DNA of 64,000 bases from Flavobacterium frigoris PS1 (GCF_000252125.1 NZ_AHKF01000032.1:1-64000), one strand, 5' to 3'. Positions 43,701-51,715 are shown, counted from the stretch's first letter. The notes: generated by a model not told the origin, from the letters alone. Translations and numbers: made by a program.

Positions 43701-44105
43701 ATCCTAAAATCTGATCAACTTAAAAGAAAAGATATGCAGAAAAAACAAAAATGTATAGACTTGGAATATTTGACCGTGCGAACGAAATCAAATCCAAAAT
43801 TAATGATGGAAATGATAGCTGCATATTTGCAACAAACACCTCCGTTAATAAATGCAATGAGACAAAGTTTGCAGAACAAAGATTGGGCATTACTAAAATC
43901 ATCTGTTCATAAGATGATTCCATCCTTTTCAATAATGGGGTTGAGTCCAGAATTTGAAGATATGGCTAAAAAAGTACAAGACTCTGCTACAGCCCATGAA
44001 AACATGGACGAAATAAATAATTTAGTTTTACAGCTAGAAAACATCTGTAATCAAGCCTGTACAGAATTAGAAATAGAATTTAATAATATCAAAAATATAA
44101 ACTAA
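40743..44105 (+). CDS. Hybrid histidine kinase: CHASE3-like sensor, two PAS, coiled-coil repeats, HisKA, HATPase, receiver, Hpt
   Basis: 1120 residues. Membrane helix at 12-30, a CHASE3-type extracytoplasmic helical domain (about 35-180, with GTRGYIISDD), second helix 183-206, PAS1 (about 224-340), five 21-residue coiled-coil repeats (350-454), PAS2 (about 462-578), HisKA with phospho-acceptor His627 (SHEIRTP), HATPase (NLVSNAVKFT, DTGIGIPEE, GGTGLGLAIVKQL), receiver with Asp916 (ILMDLQMPVMNG) and a C-terminal Hpt domain with His1056 (SSVHKMIPSF). All relay residues are present, so a His-Asp-His-Asp phosphorelay to the next gene's receiver is likely. The two PAS domains are near copies. Signal unknown. 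Confidence 0.93.
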   Translation: MKLLSQKKFQLYYILVAVILAAVLAIFYYNNLKVQATSDSTELAQEILRKNDNVLLDILDIETGTRGYIISDDNLFLETFNNAVKALNSNLAALSMLTKDNPKQSEQIASLKIKTAEKLILIRKLLDDRNTNLLNEDEKIEILNHGKVVTDEIKDIISDVNYDEYNSLKQRKIENENSSRNAEILFFLLLILIFVIFTLVVIIVKNLKVRNDELEAFTTSQKLLSNYSLSLIEASKDPLVTININGQITGMNEATVTITGVDRKKLIGSSFLEYFTEPHMAQEVYQEVFAKGFVSDSPLTIRHKDGKLTDVLFNGSIYKDDKGNVLGIVIVARDIAEQKWAMDLRIANRELAFQNNEKEKRAAELVIANHELAFQNTVKEKRAAELIIANEELLFQHDEKEKRAAELYLANEELMFQTGEKEKRAAELAIAGIELDFQNKEREKREIVNKELKSLGDSAKLASQYSLSLIEASRDPLVTISTEGKITDMNEATVKITGLERDKLLNSDFFTYFTDPQMAREVYQEVFAKGSVSDSPLTLRHKDGKLTDVLFNGSVYKDEHGNVLGVVVVARDITDQKVIETELIEAKVFAELATGIAEEEKRNAEYAALIAENAVKAKQQFLSNMSHEIRTPMNAIIGFTKVVLKTDLSEKQKEYLSAIKMSGDALIVLINDILDLAKVDAGKMTFEKIPFKLKSSISSMLHLFETKIQEKNLKLITEYDPNIPPIIIGDPVRLHQIILNLVSNAVKFTSKGKITVAVRLVQEDAENAIIEFAVTDTGIGIPEEKLLTIFDNFQQASSGTSRIYGGTGLGLAIVKQLVEPQGGAIDVISEVGVGTTFSFRLKFEKTDLEAELDTEILELDSEVKNIKVLVVEDIALNQLLMKTLLDDFGFERDIAENGKIAIEKLKNKEYDVILMDLQMPVMNGFESTEYIRKTLNSQIPIIALTADVTTVDLAKCKAVGMNDYIAKPVDERLLYSKIINIVRKTSILKSDQLKRKDMQKKQKCIDLEYLTVRTKSNPKLMMEMIAAYLQQTPPLINAMRQSLQNKDWALLKSSVHKMIPSFSIMGLSPEFEDMAKKVQDSATAHENMDEINNLVLQLENICNQACTELEIEFNNIKNIN
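41790..42104 (+). repeat. Five tandem 63-bp units encoding a 21-residue coiled coil
   Basis: Inside the hybrid kinase gene. The consensus unit begins ELxFQNxEKEKRAAEL and ends IANx, 21 residues (three heptads). The same unit occurs six times at 54046-54423. Confidence 0.92.
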
Positions 44106-44542
44106 TGAAAAGCGATAGCAAAACAACAATATTTTTAGTAGATGATGATGCCGTTTTTTTAAAATCATTAGAAATAGAGTTTATACATAACACAGAATAT
44201 ATTGTTGAAACATTTGCAACTGGCGAACTCTGTTTAGCCAAAGTAGCAAAAATAAAACCTGATGTAATTATTCTTGATTATCAACTGGATGGAATAGATA
44301 AAGAAGCGATGAATGGAATACAAACTTTAGATAAAATAAAGGAATTCGATCCTGAAATCCCAGTAATAATGTTGTCTTCACAAGACAAAATTGAAGTAGC
44401 CGTCAGCTGTATGCACCACAAAGCTTTTGATTATGTCGTAAAAAGCGAGACTGCTTTTTTAAGACTGCAAAAAAACATTGCGGCATTTTTCCATTTCGAA
44501 AAAATAGAAAAAGAATTAAACTGGTATATGACCCGAATGTAA
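44105..44542 (+). CDS. Stand-alone response-regulator receiver
   Basis: A 145-residue single receiver domain: acidic pair DDD (residues about 14-16), phospho-acceptor Asp in VIILDYQLDG, the switch residue region MLSSQDK and Lys in DYVVKSET. There is no DNA-binding output. Its ATG overlaps the kinase stop (TAATG), giving tight translational coupling. It is the probable end of the phosphorelay through Hpt His1056. A strong terminator follows. Confidence 0.93.
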   Translation: MKSDSKTTIFLVDDDAVFLKSLEIEFIHNTEYIVETFATGELCLAKVAKIKPDVIILDYQLDGIDKEAMNGIQTLDKIKEFDPEIPVIMLSSQDKIEVAVSCMHHKAFDYVVKSETAFLRLQKNIAAFFHFEKIEKELNWYMTRM

Positions 44543-44578
44543 GCTTCTGCCTATTTTAACACTGAGAAAGCAAATTAT

Positions 44579-44622
44579 AAAAAGAGCGATTTTCATCATT
44601 AGATGAAAATCGCTCTTTTTTA
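44579..44622. terminator. Terminator of the AraC-kinase-receiver operon
   Basis: A 19-bp stem (AAAAAGAGCGATTTTCATC with its complement) and a 4-nt loop, then a T run. Confidence 0.93.
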
Positions 44623-44754
44623 TTGAACAAAAAACACTATTAACAGTAAGAAGTGTCAATGTCATAACTTTAAAAGACAATAGAGCAATAATTTAGCCAT
44701 TAAACGCCTCAACTTTGAAATGTGATAAATAAATCACAATACAAATAAAAAATT

Positions 44755-45585
44755 ATGAAGATATTAAAAAGAATTCCGGTCTTAGCAGTGCTTTTGGTCG
44801 GCTTAATGACGAATTGTAGCAATGATTCGGATTCAAGCTCTCTATCAGTTGCAAATTCAACTTATGAGACGACCGCCTTAAATTCACAAAAGTCTTCAAC
44901 TGACCAACCCAATTCAGGCTCGAAAAGCGGCCAAACCTTGGATCTAGTAAATCTTGGTGTTGCAGCTAACTTTGCTATACTTTCAAAAACAGGAATAACC
45001 GATGTGTATAAATCGGCAATTACAGGTGATGTTGGTGCAAGTCCAATTACAGGAGCCGCTATTCTTTTAAAATGTGATGAAGTAACTGGTACCATATTTT
45101 CAGTTGATGCTGCAGGACCTGCTTGCAAAATAACTGATGCTTCACGTCTAACTACAGCTGTAGGTGACATGCAAATTGCTTATGATAATGCTGCAGGACG
45201 ACTAAACCCAGACTTTTTAAATTTAGGGGCTGGAACTATCGGTGGAAAAACTCTTACACCAGGTTTATATAAATGGACAAGTACATTAAACATCCCTACA
45301 GATATCACCATTTCAGGTAGCTCAACTGATGTTTGGATTTTCCAAGTTGCAGGAAACCTGAATATGAGTTCTGCAGTTAGAATAACTTTAGCCGGAGGTG
45401 CACAAGCCAAAAATATTTTCTGGCAAACAGCTGGTGCAGTTACGCTAGGATCAACTAGCCATTTTGAAGGAAATATATTAAGTCAAACTGGTATAAATAT
45501 GAAAACAGCCGCTTCAATAAACGGAAGAATGATGGCACAAACAGCAGTTACACTACAAATGAATACCGTTACCATACCACAATAA
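44755..45585 (+). CDS. Ice-binding lipoprotein (DUF3494)
   Basis: A 276-residue lipoprotein (lipobox MTNC, Cys21) with a Ser-rich linker and a DUF3494 domain (about 65-276). Recognisable pieces are LGVAANFAILSKTGIT, GDVGASPITG, LTPGLYKWTSTLNIP, DVWIFQVAGNLN, GGAQAKNIFWQ and FEGNILSQTGINMKTAASINGR. DUF3494 proteins fold as a beta-helix and many bind ice, slowing crystal growth or holding cells in brine. Lipid anchoring would place it at the cell surface. A second DUF3494 gene lies 9.5 kb downstream. Confidence 0.92.
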   Translation: MKILKRIPVLAVLLVGLMTNCSNDSDSSSLSVANSTYETTALNSQKSSTDQPNSGSKSGQTLDLVNLGVAANFAILSKTGITDVYKSAITGDVGASPITGAAILLKCDEVTGTIFSVDAAGPACKITDASRLTTAVGDMQIAYDNAAGRLNPDFLNLGAGTIGGKTLTPGLYKWTSTLNIPTDITISGSSTDVWIFQVAGNLNMSSAVRITLAGGAQAKNIFWQTAGAVTLGSTSHFEGNILSQTGINMKTAASINGRMMAQTAVTLQMNTVTIPQ

Positions 45586-45611
45586 ATCTAGAACTCGTTT
45601 TAGAAACGTAA

Positions 45612-45648
45612 AAAACGCTGCAAGTCATATAGCTTGCAGCGTTTTTTT
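45612..45648 (+). terminator. Terminator after the ice-binding lipoprotein
   Basis: AAAACGCTGCAAG pairs with CTTGCAGCGTTTT, then T7. The stem core is the same as in the tRNA-Tyr terminator at 4078. Confidence 0.92.
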
Positions 45649-45827
45649 ATGGTAAAAACGAATAGTAACATTCGTAAATGTGGGAATCATGAAAGCTTTT
45701 CCTAAAACAATATAAAACAAACTCGGACTAAGTCCTCTATCTTTGATAGCATAAGCACAGACCTATTGATAATGAGTGAATTATTGACAGATTCAGCTTT
45801 CTCTTTTATAAATTAAAATTAAACACT

Positions 45828-47192
45828 ATGGCTATTCAAACAACAAACCCAGCAACAAATAAAGTAGTAAAATCATTTGATGAAATGACTGATCAGCAAG
45901 TACAAGAAGCTATTGCTGTTTCTGACAAAACTTTTAATGAATGGAAAAATACCAGTTATGAACAACGTGCAGCCCTACTTCATAATGTTGCAAAATTAAT
46001 GCGTGATAGAAAAAGTGAACTTTCTAAATTAATTACATTGGAAATGGGTAAAATAATTTCCCAATCAGAAAGCGAAATTGATTTAAGTGCCAATATCCTT
46101 GACTATTATGCCGATAATGGGGCTGAATTTTTAGCGGATAAAAAGCTAAGTCCCGAATCAGGGGAAGCCTTTATTAGGAATAGTCCGATAGGCGTTTTAT
46201 TTGGTGTGATGCCCTGGAATTTTCCTTTTTACCAAGTAGTTCGTTTTGCAGCCCCTAATATTATGGTAGGAAATACAATTCTTTTAAAACATGCGTCAAT
46301 AGTACCGCAATGTGCTATAGCTATAGAAAAAATATTTATAGAGGCTGGTGCAGCAGAAGGACTTTACACTAACCTAATGATTTCTGGCAAAAGAAGTTCC
46401 GCTTTGATCAGTGATACAAGAATCAAAGGCGTGTCATTAACTGGAAGTGAAGCCGCTGGTGCAAGCGTAGCAGAATCAGCAGGTAAAAACTTAAAAAAAT
46501 CAGTCCTTGAATTAGGCGGTAGTGATGCTTTTATAGTTTTGGAAGATGCAGATATTGATAATGCGGTCGAGATGGCTATTGTGGGTCGAATGAATAATAA
46601 CGGAGAAAGTTGTGTTGCATCGAAACGATTTATTGCAGTAGCTGCAATTGCCGATGAATTTCTAGAAAAATTCACTAAAAAAATAGCATCTCTTAAAGTT
46701 GGTGACCCAATGGATCCAGAGACCCAAGTTGGTCCTCTAAGTAGTGAAGACGCTTTGCTAAATATTTTGGACCAAGTTAAAAGATTTGAAAAAGCGGGGG
46801 CAAAAGTTTTAGTTGGCGGAAAAAGAGCTGCTGCTATTGGTGCTTACATGCAACCTACGCTTTTGACGAACCTAAAGAGAGGTGAACCTACTTTTTACGA
46901 GGAGTTATTTGGCCCAGTAGCATCGTTTTATAAAGTAAAAGACGAGCAAGAGGCTATCGACCTAGCTAATGATTCCCCGTTTGGACTAGGAGGTTCTATT
47001 TACACTAAAGACATAAAAAAAGCGATCGAAATGGCAGATCAAATAGATACAGGAATGGTCTTTATTAATCAGCCTACTTCTACTAGTCCCGATTTACCTT
47101 TTGGAGGAACAAAGCGCTCTGGATACGGACGCGAACTATCTGAACTAGGTATAACTGAGTTTGTTAATAAAAAGTTGATTAGAGTTACTTAA
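45828..47192 (+). CDS. NAD(P)-dependent aldehyde dehydrogenase, succinate-semialdehyde type
   Basis: A 454-residue aldehyde dehydrogenase: oxyanion-site PWNFPFYQ, cofactor segment LTGSEAAG, catalytic Glu in LELGGSD, nucleophile Cys262 in GESCVASKRF, and the C-terminal PFGGTKRSGYGRELS. The length and sequence resemble the short Sad/YneI class, which oxidises succinate semialdehyde among other aldehydes. The substrate is inferred. No GABA pathway genes are adjacent. Confidence 0.92.
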   Translation: MAIQTTNPATNKVVKSFDEMTDQQVQEAIAVSDKTFNEWKNTSYEQRAALLHNVAKLMRDRKSELSKLITLEMGKIISQSESEIDLSANILDYYADNGAEFLADKKLSPESGEAFIRNSPIGVLFGVMPWNFPFYQVVRFAAPNIMVGNTILLKHASIVPQCAIAIEKIFIEAGAAEGLYTNLMISGKRSSALISDTRIKGVSLTGSEAAGASVAESAGKNLKKSVLELGGSDAFIVLEDADIDNAVEMAIVGRMNNNGESCVASKRFIAVAAIADEFLEKFTKKIASLKVGDPMDPETQVGPLSSEDALLNILDQVKRFEKAGAKVLVGGKRAAAIGAYMQPTLLTNLKRGEPTFYEELFGPVASFYKVKDEQEAIDLANDSPFGLGGSIYTKDIKKAIEMADQIDTGMVFINQPTSTSPDLPFGGTKRSGYGRELSELGITEFVNKKLIRVT

Positions 47193-47520
47193 ATCCTAAA
47201 AAAGTAGTGTTCCGCTAAACAAATAGCATTGATTTTTCTTTTAAGGAGTAACACATATTAAATTGTAATTATAAAAGTATTATCATTTTATTACTTGTAA
47301 TCCAATACGTAAATGATGTAACTTTTTACATAAATAATGTAAAACTTACTGACAACAAGTTCTTTAATTTTACACAGTGATAATCAATTGACTAAATATT
47401 TGCGAATAGCTCGCTTAAATAATTGTCAAATTATCCCAACCCATGCTTACAAATCAATTTTAGTAGAGATCAGCATGGCAAAAAATTAACGATCAAATTA
47501 ACAATTCAAAAAATCGAATT
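47193..47520. other. Upstream region of the stress cluster
   Basis: About 330 AT-rich bases, non-coding. It holds the phased direct repeat described separately and no clear TAnnTTTG box near the next gene. Confidence 0.5.
47310..47342 (+). promoter_or_regulatory. Phased direct repeat TAAATNATGTAA, possible activator site
   Basis: TAAATGATGTAA at 47310-47321 and TAAATAATGTAA at 47331-47342 are spaced exactly 21 bp start to start, two helical turns. A third exact copy of the 12-mer (with T at the variable base) lies at 50536. The function is inferred from spacing and recurrence. Confidence 0.45.
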
Positions 47521-47715
47521 ATGAATCTTAAAAGAATCTTTGGTGCATTACTTACCGCCCTTGGTGTTGGTGCTCTTATTTATGCTGCCGTAGTTTTTAC
47601 AAATACATCAGGAAGCAATCAAGATATTAAATCTCTAATTATTTACGGAATCCTTGGATTGATATTCTTTAGTTCGGGAATAAGCTTAGTACGTACAACA
47701 AAAGATGAATCCTAA
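47521..47715 (+). CDS. Small two-helix membrane protein
   Basis: A 64-residue protein with two hydrophobic helices (about 5-27 and 40-58), short charged ends and a Gly-rich first helix (GALLTALGVGALIYAAVVF). I recognise no named family with certainty. It is the first gene downstream of the phased direct repeat and of a run of small envelope or stress proteins, which suggests induction with them (inference). Confidence 0.72.
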   Translation: MNLKRIFGALLTALGVGALIYAAVVFTNTSGSNQDIKSLIIYGILGLIFFSSGISLVRTTKDES

Positions 47716-47809
47716 CTCAAGTCCACTTTTGTTTCACTTTTTTTGACTCAAAATAAAATTGAATTTCTTATAAAAAAAATCAATCTAAAATAACATTAAA
47801 AATTATTAT

Positions 47810-48025
47810 ATGAACACAAAAACTGTAGGAATAGTAACAATAATTATTGGAGCAATCATGATTTTTTATACAGGCTTCAATTATGTAACAACCGAAAAAA
47901 TAGTCGACATAGGCCCTATAGAAATAAATAAAGAGAAATCTAATCCTGTACAATGGTCCCCAATAGTTGGTGTAATATTAGTCATTGGAGGTGTAGTACT
48001 TGTAACGCAAAGTAAAAAAAATTAG
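47810..48025 (+). CDS. Small two-helix membrane protein
   Basis: A 71-residue protein with two membrane helices (about 5-26 and 50-66) joined by a polar loop (KIVDIGPIEINKEKSNPVQWSP). The layout resembles the preceding protein. Similar small proteins are found next to stress genes in Bacteroidota, but I know of no assigned function. It has its own intergenic leader of 94 bases. Confidence 0.72.
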   Translation: MNTKTVGIVTIIIGAIMIFYTGFNYVTTEKIVDIGPIEINKEKSNPVQWSPIVGVILVIGGVVLVTQSKKN

Positions 48026-48140
48026 ACCAGGGTTGAAAACTACTTTACGCATTTTAAATTAAAATTGGCAGAAAAGCTTTCTTTAAAACAAGTATTATAT
48101 TTCTGTCTAATCAATAATTAATATTAAATAAACAAAGATT

Positions 48141-48614
48141 ATGAAACCACAAATAGGAATTACAGAAAACAATTTGAAAAATAGTGTCAAATTACTTTCA
48201 ACCGTTTTAGCTGATGAAATGACTTTGTATGTTAAAACAAGAAAATTCCACTGGAATGTAAGCGGAGAAAGTTTTATGGAAATTCATAAATTATTTGAAA
48301 ATCATTACAAACAGCTGGAAGTAAGTATCGATGAAGTTGCAGAACGCATCAATAAATTGGGAGGAAAGACCATTGGTACCATGTCTGAATTTTCAGGATT
48401 GACAAACCTAAAAGAGTCTCCAAACATGTATCCTGCACAAAAAGAAATGTTGAAAGAATTACTAGATGATCATGAAACAGTTATCGTCGAACTACGTAAG
48501 GACATAGACACTAGTGAAAAGCAAAACATGGATATAGGTACTGCTGATTTCCTTACAGCTTTACTAGCACAGCATGAAACAATAGCTTGGATCTTAAGAA
48601 GGTACTTAAGCTAA
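48141..48614 (+). CDS. dps: Dps-family ferritin-like DNA-protecting protein
   Basis: A 157-residue Dps. The dinuclear ferroxidase ligands, shared between subunits, are visible in KFHWNVSGESFMEIHKLFENHY and SIDEVAERINKLGG (His, His, Asp and Glu in the usual spacing). Dps forms a 12-subunit shell that oxidises and stores iron with peroxide, protecting DNA under starvation or oxidative stress. The N-terminus is short with few Lys, so DNA binding by a tail is uncertain. It lies in the stress cluster. Confidence 0.95.
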   Translation: MKPQIGITENNLKNSVKLLSTVLADEMTLYVKTRKFHWNVSGESFMEIHKLFENHYKQLEVSIDEVAERINKLGGKTIGTMSEFSGLTNLKESPNMYPAQKEMLKELLDDHETVIVELRKDIDTSEKQNMDIGTADFLTALLAQHETIAWILRRYLS

Positions 48615-48726
48615 ATATCCAATTCTAATGGATCATCGTGAAGGTCTTTAAATGAAGGGAATCCGCTCTTATAGCCATCTCCTTTTTAGGCCAAAACAAT
48701 AAATTTTAAATAAGCAGTTTAATCAA

Positions 48727-49164
48727 ATGAAAAAAGAAATGTCAATTTCAAAAAAAATATACTTAGGGTTATTGGTAGTCGTGGTAGCAATGGCATTTAC
48801 TTCCTGCTCTAAGAAAATAGCTTTTAAAACATCAACTATTGTTCCTGCCGCCCGTGGGGATGTCAAAATAAAAAAAGACGAAAATAAGAATTATTTGATT
48901 CAAATTGAATTGGAAAACTTAGCTGAAGTAAGCCGCTTGGATCCCCAAAAAAAGGCTTACGTGGTTTGGATGGAAAGTGAGGATTCGATGGTAAAAAACA
49001 TAGGTCAAATAAAAAGTGATTCAAAATTCTTATCATCAAAACTTAAAGCTTCGTTCGAGACAGTAACTCCGGTAAAGCCATCAAAAATATACATTACCGC
49101 GGAAGATAACGCTGACGTTCAATTCCCTAGTAAACAATTGATCATAGAAACAAAAGGATTTTAA
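48727..49164 (+). CDS. Lipoprotein of the stress cluster, function unknown
   Basis: A 145-residue lipoprotein (signal ending AFTSC, Cys27 from the first ATG; a second ATG five codons in is possible). The mature part is a single beta-sandwich-like domain (KIAFKTSTIVPAARGDVKI, YLIQIELENLAEVSRL, YVVWMESEDSMVKNIGQI, KPSKIYITAEDN), reminiscent of anti-sigma-K C-terminal-like domains. I do not assign a function. A terminator follows. Confidence 0.78.
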   Translation: MKKEMSISKKIYLGLLVVVVAMAFTSCSKKIAFKTSTIVPAARGDVKIKKDENKNYLIQIELENLAEVSRLDPQKKAYVVWMESEDSMVKNIGQIKSDSKFLSSKLKASFETVTPVKPSKIYITAEDNADVQFPSKQLIIETKGF

Positions 49165-49292
49165 TTCCTTTTCCCCTTACTCGAAAGGTAAATAAATTGC
49201 AATTAAATACTGATGATTTACAAAAATAACGAGTTTATCCCAATTATAATTAAAGGGGTATTACTTCTAAAAATTGGTTGGTTTGGTTTGGT

Positions 49293-49322
49293 TAAGGGCT
49301 GTTGTAAAAGACGGCCCTTTTA
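49293..49322 (+). terminator. Terminator upstream of the YihY gene
   Basis: AAGGGC pairs with GCCCTT around a 14-nt loop, followed by TTTAT. A short GGTTT pentamer repeat (about 49276-49293) precedes it. Confidence 0.6.
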
Positions 49323-49407
49323 TATTTTATAAAGACAGTCTTTGCAAGATTTAAAAAATATAAAAATTGTACCTCATCATTAATCAAACATCTTCACTCC
49401 TTTAAAA

Positions 49408-49415
49408 TACTTTTG
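49408..49415 (+). promoter_or_regulatory. TAnnTTTG promoter element
   Basis: TACTTTTG, an exact -7 match. It overlaps the upstream TTG start (49413) of the YihY frame, which favours the ATG at 49461. Confidence 0.6.
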
Positions 49416-49460
49416 TTTACAGTTTCGATTTTAAATAAAATAATACAAAACAGCCCGAAA

Positions 49461-50354
49461 ATGCAATTTAAAACCAAAGATATCGGTAAACTATTAAAAA
49501 TGACCTTTAATGGATGGAACGATAAAGATCCCTTCAGACAAAGTGCTGTTATCGCATATTATGCTATTTTCAGCATCCCTGGGCTATTGGTCCTAGTGAT
49601 TTCAATTGCAGGCTATTTCTTTGGAAACGAAAGTGTCAATCAAAATATCTTGAAACAAATTTCAAATACGATGGGGTCAGAAACGGCTATTCAAATCAGT
49701 GAAATATTAATTAAATCCACTCAATCAAAGTCTAGTTTTTGGGGCTCATTTATGGGGATTATAATCCTATTAGTAGGATCGACGGCCGTATTTGTGGAGT
49801 TGCAAAAAACCCTGAACCTCATCTGGCATGTAAAGGTCATCCCTAAAAAAGGGATTCTCACAATCCTTAAAGCAAGACTCTTTTCTTTTGGTCTAATATT
49901 AGCAATAGCTTTTTTACTGATGGTTTCTCTCGTGGTCTCTGCAGGGCTATCAAGTTTGGGTAGCTGGATGAGAACCTATACTCACGACTACATGATATCA
50001 TTATTTTATGTATTACATTTTATCATTTCATTAGCGGTTATATCAATTCTTTTTGCACTAATGTTCAAAATATTGCCAGACGCTAAAATCAAATGGAAAC
50101 ATGTATGGCTAGGGTCAATTGTAACGGGGATTTTATTCACTATTGGTCAAACCGTTTTAGCCTATTATTTTAGTACTGCGAACCCTGCCTCTGTTTATGG
50201 CGTAGCAGGCTCGGTCATTTTAATTTTATTATGGGTATCGTATTCTTCTATGATTCTCTTTTTTGGCGCTGAATTTACGGCTACCTATGCCAAAGTCTAT
50301 TCAGGAGATATTCCTCCAACAGAAATTGCGAAAGTTGATAACTCTAAAAAATAA
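49461..50354 (+). CDS. YihY/BrkB family membrane protein
   Basis: A 297-residue protein from ATG 49461; the frame extends to TTG 49413, but a promoter box overlaps that. It has six hydrophobic helices with the family segments FRQSAVIAYYAIFSIPGLLVL, VGSTAVFVELQKTLNLIWHV, ILPDAKIKWKHVWLGSIVTGILFTIG and the final GAEFTATYA. Once called ribonuclease BN by mistake, the family is an integral membrane protein of unknown transport or regulatory role. It lies among envelope-stress genes. Confidence 0.9.
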   Translation: MQFKTKDIGKLLKMTFNGWNDKDPFRQSAVIAYYAIFSIPGLLVLVISIAGYFFGNESVNQNILKQISNTMGSETAIQISEILIKSTQSKSSFWGSFMGIIILLVGSTAVFVELQKTLNLIWHVKVIPKKGILTILKARLFSFGLILAIAFLLMVSLVVSAGLSSLGSWMRTYTHDYMISLFYVLHFIISLAVISILFALMFKILPDAKIKWKHVWLGSIVTGILFTIGQTVLAYYFSTANPASVYGVAGSVILILLWVSYSSMILFFGAEFTATYAKVYSGDIPPTEIAKVDNSKK

Positions 50355-50663
50355 GATTGGAGTCTATTAAGGGAATTGCGCAATACACTGTGCGCTAACA
50401 ATACTTTAGACCGGAGATATTCATGCGTTTTTACTTGTTATTCTTATTTAAATTAAGGCTAACAAGTAATTCTGCATTATCCAAACTAAAAGACTTTTAA
50501 ACTTTACAAAAACACCTACCTAGGTACCTAATATGTAAATTATGTAATATTCTTATAAAGTTATATAACAAAATTTCACTTTAAAATATTGAATTTTAAT
50601 ACTTTATAAATCGCATCATTCAAGTGATACATATATATCCGTTTATTTAAAAATATAGATACC
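50355..50663. other. Intergenic region with a second motif site
   Basis: About 310 AT-rich bases, non-coding. It contains the TAAATTATGTAA site described separately. No terminator was recognised after the YihY gene. Confidence 0.5.
50536..50568 (+). promoter_or_regulatory. Second TAAATNATGTAA site with degenerate phased partner
   Basis: TAAATTATGTAA at 50536-50547 is followed 20 bp later by the weaker TAAAGTTATATAA (50556-50568). The arrangement copies the site at 47310-47342 and lies about 100 bases before the next gene. Confidence 0.4.
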
Positions 50664-51047
50664 ATGAAAACAGTAAAAAAACTAGGAATATGGATGGATC
50701 ATTCCATTGCGTACTTGATGGAGTTCACAAACAGTCCTTTTGAAATAAAAACGATTGAATCAAAATTTTCAATTGATGAAAAACAGTTGAAATCATCCAA
50801 AATTTCAGCCCTATTGATTAACAAGGAAAAACGTGTTTTATATGACTACTATAATAAAATTGGGGAAGCAATAAAAAGCTATAAGCAAATAGTGCTTTTT
50901 GGCCCTTCAGATGCAAAAATGGAATTCTTTGATGTTTTAAGTGAAGATGAAAGATTCATGAAAATAAAATTTGAAATTAAGGAAACTGATAAAATGAGTA
51001 TGCATCAGCAACACGATTTCATCTTGGAATACTTCGGAAAAAAATGA
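50664..51047 (+). CDS. Conserved small protein, possibly eRF1-like fold
   Basis: A 127-residue soluble protein beginning KKLGIWMDHSIAYLMEF and containing IVLFGPSDAKMEFFDVL and DKMSMHQQHDFILEYF. I recall similar flavobacterial proteins without assigned role. The GPSDAKxEFxxxL segment resembles the GPxxAKxEL part of bacterial eRF1-family proteins, but only distantly (inference). It follows a copy of the phased motif, so it may be co-regulated with the cluster. Confidence 0.75.
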   Translation: MKTVKKLGIWMDHSIAYLMEFTNSPFEIKTIESKFSIDEKQLKSSKISALLINKEKRVLYDYYNKIGEAIKSYKQIVLFGPSDAKMEFFDVLSEDERFMKIKFEIKETDKMSMHQQHDFILEYFGKK

Positions 51048-51256
51048 TAGCTAATTTGGTTTAAAAAAGCGAGTTACTAATTGATCTAAAGCATGATTTT
51101 AAAAAACAGAATCATTAAAGTGATTGGTCATTACTGCATTCTAAAAGAGTGAAAAATATAAATTCAGTCAAAAGTTATTCAACATTAATACTATTGATAG
51201 TAACAATATTTATCTTTTATATTATCCCGATTACTAAACTTTAAAAATTAAATAAA

Positions 51257-51715
51257 ATGAATACCGAAATGACAATTAGCATATTGAATTCTTTTATTAT
51301 AATTAATGATGCTAGAATCGAAAGATATAAAACTGCTTCAACAGACGCCGAAGAATCGTTTTTAAAAAAAACCTTTATAAATTTTCAAAAAACAAGTCAG
51401 GCCTGCAAAAGTCAACTCACCGCGGAAATCATAAAATTAGGAGGCACCCCCGTAATAGAAAAAAATCATGAAAGTTTTCTTGATATGATTTGGTTAAAGA
51501 TATCAAAAATACTTATTTCTAAAGATTCGCAAGATATTATCTACTCCTGTAACCGAAATGACAATATCATCATACAAACCTATTATGAGGCGATATACAA
51601 TAATCCGGAATATCTTACCAACAAACAAAAGGCTATGCTAAATGACCAATATTACTTAATAAATGAGGATCGTGCGATGATGAAATCATTAAAAAAACAG
51701 TCTACTACCTATTGA
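51257..51715 (+). CDS. DUF2383 (PA2169-type) four-helix-bundle protein
   Basis: A 152-residue helical protein. The family pattern is visible: SILNSFIIINDARIERYKTA at the start, FLKKTFINFQKTSQACKSQL, and a later helix with YYEAIYNN. DUF2383 proteins adopt a ferritin-like bundle, but the usual metal ligands are not obvious here. The role is unknown; they tend to appear in stress clusters, as here. Confidence 0.82.
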   Translation: MNTEMTISILNSFIIINDARIERYKTASTDAEESFLKKTFINFQKTSQACKSQLTAEIIKLGGTPVIEKNHESFLDMIWLKISKILISKDSQDIIYSCNRNDNIIIQTYYEAIYNNPEYLTNKQKAMLNDQYYLINEDRAMMKSLKKQSTTY

